Shown here one piece after another: positions 7,251 through 11,098 of a stretch of DNA of 11,098 nucleotides. Under the pieces are notes generated by a model. The model worked only from the letters and a program-made list of their open reading frames with translations, made no database searches and was not told the DNA's origin. Both the position numbers and the translations under genes were made by a program. Numbering within the stretch: the first letter of the stretch is position 1; the number at the start of each line of letters is the position of its first letter. This DNA is from Thioalkalivibrio nitratireducens (GTDB lineage: Bacteria; Pseudomonadota; Gammaproteobacteria; Ectothiorhodospirales; Ectothiorhodospiraceae), in NCBI GenBank assembly GCA_011390385.1, contig JAABSN010000108.1:1-11098 (forward strand), written 5' to 3'.

Positions 7251-8273
7251 ATGAAAGCCAGCGCGGGCTACCAGATCGTTACCCTGAACGAGTTCATCAT
7301 CAACCGCCAGGAAGAGCACCCGGAGGCCAGGGGCGACCTTTCCCGACTGCTGCACCACATCGGGGTCGCGGCGAAGATCGTCAACAAGAAGATCAACAAG
7401 GCGGGGTTGGTGGACATCCTCGGCGAGGCCGGCGAAGTCAATGTCCAGGGCGAGGACGTCAAGAAGCTCGATGTCTTCGCCAACGATCACTTCATTGCGG
7501 CGGTTCAGGCCTCGGGCGAGGTCTGTGCGATCGCTTCCGAGGAAAACCAGGAGATCGTCACCTTTGACGACGGCCTGTCGCGTGACGGCCACTACGTCTT
7601 CTGCATGGACCCCCTGGATGGTTCCTCGAACATCGAGGTCAATGTCTCGGTCGGCACCATTTTTTCCATCCATCGGCGAATGAGCCCCGCGGGCGAACGC
7701 GCACAGGTCTCGGACTTCCTGCAATCGGGAGACCGCCAGGTGGCCGCCGGTTACGTGATTTACGGGTCATCGACGATGATGGTTTACACCACGGGCAATG
7801 GCGTCGATGGCTTCACCCTGGACCCCGGAATCGGCGAATTCTGTCTCTCGCATCCCCATATTCGCACCCCGGACAACGGCAGGATCTACAGCATCAACGA
7901 GGGAAATTACATCCACTTCCCGATGGGCGTGAAGAAGTACATCAAGTACTGCCAGGAGATCGACCCGGCGAGCCACCGGCCCTACACGTCACGTTATATC
8001 GGCTCTCTGGTCTCGGACTTTCATCGCAACCTGCTGATGGGCGGCATCTTCATGTATCCGGAGACCCGGAGCGCGCCGAAGGGCAAGCTCCGATTGATCT
8101 ACGAGTGCAACCCGGTCGCCTACATAGCGGAACAGGCAGGCGGAGTCGCGACCGATGGGTCGCGGCGCATGATGGAAGTGATCCCGGACGACCTGCATCA
8201 ACGGATCCCGTTCTATGTCGGCTCCCGGCCAATGGTGGACAAGGTGCAGGCGTTTCTTCGCGAATACGCCTGA
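7251..8273 (+). CDS. fbp: Fructose-1,6-bisphosphatase, class I
   Basis: A 340-residue cytoplasmic phosphatase that hydrolyses fructose 1,6-bisphosphate to fructose 6-phosphate and phosphate. This is the committed gluconeogenic step, also used in the Calvin cycle where that runs. Metal and phosphate ligands expected for class I are visible: E97-E98 in ASEEN, D120-P-L-D123-G-S-S in the [10 protein letters not shown] motif, and E285 in the family signature [28 protein letters not shown] and [15 protein letters not shown] segments also fit sugar-phosphate binding. The start ATG 7251 is chosen because GGAG (7240-7243) lies 7 bases upstream and the N-terminus then begins with the usual leader before TLNEFI; the frame continues upstream to ATG 7149 without family similarity. 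The gene is probably a separate unit. Its location after ackA may be chance or may reflect acetate/gluconeogenic metabolism. No RuBisCO or other Calvin gene is visible to decide the role. Confidence 0.96.
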   Translation: MKASAGYQIVTLNEFIINRQEEHPEARGDLSRLLHHIGVAAKIVNKKINKAGLVDILGEAGEVNVQGEDVKKLDVFANDHFIAAVQASGEVCAIASEENQEIVTFDDGLSRDGHYVFCMDPLDGSSNIEVNVSVGTIFSIHRRMSPAGERAQVSDFLQSGDRQVAAGYVIYGSSTMMVYTTGNGVDGFTLDPGIGEFCLSHPHIRTPDNGRIYSINEGNYIHFPMGVKKYIKYCQEIDPASHRPYTSRYIGSLVSDFHRNLLMGGIFMYPETRSAPKGKLRLIYECNPVAYIAEQAGGVATDGSRRMMEVIPDDLHQRIPFYVGSRPMVDKVQAFLREYA

Positions 8274-8328
8274 ACCACGGCACCGACACCACGCCTGTGC
8301 CGCCCCCAGACCCAAGGGGGTCCCGAAT

Positions 8329-8354
8329 GTTGAATTCGTTGCGCTCATTGGCAC
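8329..8354. repeat. Degenerate extra copy of the element's right end
   Basis: The stretch GTTGAATTCGTTGCGCTCAT plus TGGCAC closely matches 8439-8466 (GGTGCAATTCGCTGGCGCTC plus ATTGACAC) in the same orientation. The shared core is AATTCG, then a few variable bases, then GCGCTCATTG. It ends 17 bases before the left end of the complete element. This suggests that two copies once stood in tandem, with the left one now truncated and diverged. Confidence 0.6.
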
Positions 8355-8371
8355 GCTGCGATCGCCCTTGC

Positions 8372-8471
8372 GTAGGGTGCCGTGAGGCGAAGCCGAACCG
8401 CACCGATCGCGCGCGGCAGGGGAACACTGCCCTCAAACGGTGCAATTCGCTGGCGCTCATTGACACCCTAC
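8372..8471. repeat. 100-bp REP/MITE-like structured element
   Basis: The ends are a perfect 8-bp inverted repeat, GTAGGGTG at 8372-8379 and CACCCTAC at 8464-8471. Inside are an imperfect hairpin (8376-8388 with 8392-8404, ten of thirteen pairs, loop GAA), a GGCAG/CTGCC stem (8415-8419 with 8427-8431) and a longer-range GCACCG/CGGTGC pair (8400-8405 with 8438-8443). No coding frame is convincing. Its position between converging genes and its GTAGGGTGC...GCACCCTAC style are, from memory, typical of interspersed repeats in gammaproteobacterial genomes. Whether it is repeated elsewhere in this genome cannot be seen here. Confidence 0.7.
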
Positions 8472-8559
8472 ATCTTGACTTTCCAAGGACATCCTTGCCT
8501 TCTCAGGAGTGCCCGTCGCACCATCATGGTCAACGGGTCGTTTCTGGCGACCGCAGGAG

Positions 8560-9459
8560 TCAGCGCAGAAACGCCGAAATCGCATCCGCCACATCGTCGG
8601 CGAAGAAGTCACGGAAGAAATGGTCCGCGCCATCGATGGTGACGGTGGTGATGGCAGCCGTATCCGCGAGCCCGGCCATGCGCTCGGGTAAATCGGCGAC
8701 CACGGTGTCCTCGGAACCCATGATGACCAGCGTGGGTGTGTCAATGCCATTGATCAGCGCTGGTGTATCGTGCGCCGCATCCGGTGCGTAGTAGCCGAGG
8801 AACGCTTTCGGCGCAACATCCAGCGCTTCGCAATACAGGAAGCGAACATCGCGTAGCGGCGTTTCCATTTGGTCCATGCGCAGCAGTTCCCGGGCCTGGT
8901 CGAGACGCGCAATCAGTGGCATTCCGGATTGTGCCTCATAGCTCGCTGCCGCATCTTCCGCGTCGTAGGTCGAGGGAGCGATCAGGACCAGCGACTGCAC
9001 CCCATCCGGCCCAATCTCCCGGAAATACCGCGCGATCTGATTGCCACCCCTGGAATGCCCGAGGAGCGTCACGGGGCCGAAGTTTTCAGCCTCGAGCCAG
9101 TGCATCCAGGCATCGAGCTCGGCGAAATGTTCCTGCACCCCGTGCGTGACGGGCCGATCGCACTCGAACATCCCCTCCCGGGTATCGATCCCGTAGCTGA
9201 GGTTGACCGAAAGCGAATTCAATCCCTGCTCGGCCAATAGATCCTGAATCGTTGCCATGGTTTCCATGCGACCGTGCGCCAAGGTCCCGTGCAGCATCAG
9301 CAAGACCCCGTTTGCCGGATCCGCCGGGGCCTGCAGATGACCGACCAACGTGAGCCCATCATGCTCCAGGGTCACCCGCTCAGCGGTGTGGCCGACAAGC
9401 GGGAGGCAACAGAGCAGGAGGAACAGGGAAACGAACCGGGCTTTTCGCGCATGGACCAT
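8560..9459 (-). CDS. Exported alpha/beta-hydrolase (serine esterase-like)
   Basis: A 299-residue protein. The N-terminus has a signal peptide: basic HARKAR, a hydrophobic core (about 9-22) and a likely cleavage site after HTA at residue 26. It is therefore probably periplasmic or secreted. The mature part has the alpha/beta-hydrolase order: oxyanion segment LMLHGT (H57-G58), nucleophile elbow GHSRGG with S136, acid D251 in IMGSEDTVV, and H280 in DGADHF, forming an intact triad S136-D251-H280. Two cysteines, C100 and C210, remain in the mature chain and could form a disulfide. Start ATG (9457-9459, reverse strand) has a GAGGAA ribosome site about 6 bases upstream. It is transcribed opposite to both neighbours, so no partner gene is suggested. 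The substrate is unknown: it may be a short ester, a peptide-like bond or a polymer fragment. A broad hydrolase label is all that the sequence supports. Confidence 0.9.
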   Translation of the reverse strand: MVHARKARFVSLFLLLCCLPLVGHTAERVTLEHDGLTLVGHLQAPADPANGVLLMLHGTLAHGRMETMATIQDLLAEQGLNSLSVNLSYGIDTREGMFECDRPVTHGVQEHFAELDAWMHWLEAENFGPVTLLGHSRGGNQIARYFREIGPDGVQSLVLIAPSTYDAEDAAASYEAQSGMPLIARLDQARELLRMDQMETPLRDVRFLYCEALDVAPKAFLGYYAPDAAHDTPALINGIDTPTLVIMGSEDTVVADLPERMAGLADTAAITTVTIDGADHFFRDFFADDVADAISAFLR

Positions 9460-9589
9460 GGCACTTCCTCGCAGTGGAAAGGGAACGAACCGTATAGACG
9501 TCCAAGAGGCCCAAAAAATTCATCGCGAAGTCGTGGTAAAGTGCGAGGTTGACCCGCTTTCAACACGCACACGTACCCAAAGAGGCTCC
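9460..9589. promoter_or_regulatory. Divergent promoter region between hydrolase gene and ettA
   Basis: These 130 bases must hold the start signals of both divergent genes. On the reverse strand, TATACG (9491-9496) is a possible -10 for the hydrolase gene. On the forward strand, TGGTAAAGT (9534-9542) is a possible extended -10 for ettA and TTGACC (9549-9554) a possible -35, but the two are not arranged as one promoter and neither has a good partner. The ettA ribosome site GAGG is at 9582-9585. All promoter calls here are weak. Confidence 0.3.
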
Positions 9590-11098
9590 ATGGCGCAGTA
9601 CATCTTTACCATGAATGGCGTCGGCAAGATCGTCCCGCCGAAGAAGCAGATCCTGAAGGATATCTATCTGAATTTCTTTCCGGGCGCCAAGATCGGCGTG
9701 CTCGGATACAACGGCTCCGGCAAGTCGACGCTGCTGCGGATCATGGCCGGGGTGGACAAGGACATCGTCGGCGAGGCGAGACCGCAACCCGGCATCCGCA
9801 TCGGGTATCTGGAGCAGGAACCGCAACTCGATGGCGGCAAGGATGTGCGTGGCAATGTCGAGGAGGCCGTACAACCGATCAAGGATGCCCTGGCGCGGCT
9901 GGATCAGGTCTATGCCGCCTATGCCGAACCGGACGCGGATTTCGACAAGCTCGCCGCCGAGCAGGCGGATCTGGAATCCCTGATCCAGGCAAGCGATGGC
10001 CACAATCTGGAACGCAAACTCGAGGTTGCGGCCGATGCCCTGCGTTTGCCGCCCTGGGATGCCGACGTTGATACCCTCTCCGGTGGCGAACGCCGCCGCG
10101 TCGCCCTTTGCCGGCTGCTCCTGTCGAGCCCCGACATGCTGATCCTCGACGAGCCCACGAACCATCTGGATGCCGAGAGTGTTGCCTGGCTCGAGCGCTT
10201 CCTGCAGGAATTCAGCGGCACCGTGGTCGCGGTGACCCATGACCGTTATTTCCTCGACAACGTCGCCGGCTGGATTCTGGAGCTGGACCGTGGCCACGGA
10301 ATCCCCTGGGAAGGCAACTACTCGTCCTGGCTGGAGCAGAAGGAGAAACGCCTCGCTCAGGAGGAGAAGACCGAGCAGGCGCGGATCAAGGCCATGGAAT
10401 CGGAACTCGAATGGGTGCGCAGCAACCCGAAGGGCCGCACGGTCAAGAGCAAGGCGCGGCTGAAGCGCTTCGAGGAACTGTCTTCGAGCGACTATCAGCG
10501 CCGTTCGGAAACCAAGGATCTGTACATCCCACCTGGCCCTCGTCTTGGAGATGTCGTTCTTGAGGCGGAGAATCTGACCAAGGCCTTCGGTGACCGCCTG
10601 CTTTATCAGGGACTCAGTTTCTCCGTGCCTCGTGGCGGGATCGTCGGAGTGATCGGCCCGAACGGCGTCGGCAAGACCACGCTGTTCCGCATGATCACCG
10701 GACAGGAGCAGCCGGACGGCGGCGGTATCCACATCGGCGACACGGTGCAGATCGCCTATGTCGACCAGAGCCGCGATGCGCTGGCGGACGAGAAGTCGGT
10801 CTGGGAAGAGATCTCCAATGGGCAGGACATCGTGCAGGTCGGCAATTTTCAGATGCCGTCGCGCGCATACGTCGGAAGATTCAACTTCAAGGGCGCCGAC
10901 CAGCAGAAGCGGATGAAGGACCTCTCCGGGGGAGAGCGCAACCGGGTGCATCTGGCCAAGGTATTGAAGAGCGGTGGCAACCTGCTTCTGCTCGACGAAC
11001 CAACGAACGACCTCGACGTGGAAACCCTGCGGGCGCTTGAGGAGTCATTGCTCGATTTCCCCGGGTCCGCGATCGTGATCTCGCACGATCGCTGTTTT
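9590..11098 (+). CDS. ettA: EttA, energy-dependent translational throttle ABC-F ATPase (3' end beyond window)
   Basis: 503 residues are visible with the frame open to the window edge; E. coli EttA has 555, so about 50 are missing. EttA is a soluble ABC-F protein that binds the ribosomal E site and couples translation initiation/early elongation to the ATP/ADP state. The N-terminus ([12 protein letters not shown], then PPKKQILKD) is typical. First ATPase: Walker A GYNGSGKS (39-46), signature LSGGERRR, Walker [13 protein letters not shown] with catalytic E188. A lysine/arginine-rich linker, including the [18 protein letters not shown] segment, corresponds to the tRNA-contacting region. Second ATPase: [16 protein letters not shown] and [11 protein letters not shown] with E470. 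E188 and E470 carry exactly the E. coli numbers, which argues strongly for orthology over other ABC-F types. ATG 9590 has GAGG at 9582-9585. The gene stands alone here, divergent from the hydrolase gene. Confidence 0.96.
   Translation, partial: MAQYIFTMNGVGKIVPPKKQILKDIYLNFFPGAKIGVLGYNGSGKSTLLRIMAGVDKDIVGEARPQPGIRIGYLEQEPQLDGGKDVRGNVEEAVQPIKDALARLDQVYAAYAEPDADFDKLAAEQADLESLIQASDGHNLERKLEVAADALRLPPWDADVDTLSGGERRRVALCRLLLSSPDMLILDEPTNHLDAESVAWLERFLQEFSGTVVAVTHDRYFLDNVAGWILELDRGHGIPWEGNYSSWLEQKEKRLAQEEKTEQARIKAMESELEWVRSNPKGRTVKSKARLKRFEELSSSDYQRRSETKDLYIPPGPRLGDVVLEAENLTKAFGDRLLYQGLSFSVPRGGIVGVIGPNGVGKTTLFRMITGQEQPDGGGIHIGDTVQIAYVDQSRDALADEKSVWEEISNGQDIVQVGNFQMPSRAYVGRFNFKGADQQKRMKDLSGGERNRVHLAKVLKSGGNLLLLDEPTNDLDVETLRALEESLLDFPGSAIVISHDRCF

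Larger units (their letters stand above)
8274..8559. other. Convergent intergenic region, no gene seen
   Basis: These 286 bases separate the converging ends of fbp and the hydrolase gene. I see no credible coding frame. Besides the 100-bp element described separately, it contains small hairpins: CGGCAC/GTGCCG (8278-8283 with 8297-8302), CCCCC/GGGGG (8303-8307 with 8316-8320) and CAAGGA/TCCTTG (8484-8489 with 8492-8497). None is followed by a T-run on either strand, so none is a clear intrinsic terminator. Confidence 0.6.

Noticed and set aside
8539..8573. CGTTTCTG/CAGAAACG inverted repeat as terminator of the hydrolase gene
   Set aside because: The 8-bp stem is perfect, but the loop is 19 bases, the right arm lies inside the coding end, and no T-run follows in the direction of transcription.
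9560..10951. Long open frame on the minus strand opposite ettA
   Set aside because: ettA on the plus strand is unmistakable. The antisense frame is open because GC-rich codons seldom give reverse stops, and its protein shows no recognisable motif.

Overview
The window is GC-rich and tightly packed, and it reads as chromosomal DNA of a proteobacterium, most likely a gammaproteobacterium. The grounds are an EttA whose two catalytic glutamates fall at the same residue numbers as in E. coli, a class I fructose-1,6-bisphosphatase, an AcrB-type efflux pair and GC-rich REP/MITE-like palindromes between genes. The genus cannot be fixed from the sequence alone.

Layout from left to right. (1) Positions 1-3427: the 3' end of a periplasmic adaptor gene, followed after 7 nt by a complete RND efflux permease. 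(2) 3428-3715: an intergenic stretch holding a 166-bp near-palindrome with perfect 27-bp ends, then an extended -10 promoter candidate and a perfect 7-3-7 inverted repeat at the expected transcription start. (3) 3716-7114: a three-gene operon with 4-nt and 2-nt gaps: FabI-type enoyl reductase, a MaoC hydratase/phosphate acyltransferase fusion, and acetate kinase. (4) 7251-8273: fbp, with its own likely -10 and an upstream hairpin. (5) 8274-8559: the gap between convergent genes, with a 100-bp element bounded by GTAGGGTG/CACCCTAC and a degenerate extra copy of its end. (6) 8560-9459, minus strand: an exported serine alpha/beta hydrolase. (7) 9590 to the window end: ettA, divergent from the hydrolase and cut off by the window edge.

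The most interesting functional unit is the 3716-7114 operon. In order, its activities could take an (R)-3-hydroxyacyl-CoA to enoyl-CoA (MaoC), to acyl-CoA (FabI-like reductase), to acyl-phosphate (PTA/PTB domain) and to free acid plus ATP (AckA). That would be a compact route that disposes of reductant and yields ATP, possibly linked to polyhydroxyalkanoate or short-chain acyl-CoA turnover. The gene set is a recurring one, so what is open is the substrate and the regulation. I see no phage, CRISPR, tRNA, rRNA, toxin-antitoxin or defence genes. Most of the window is ordinary housekeeping and transport, and the less explained parts are the non-coding palindromes.
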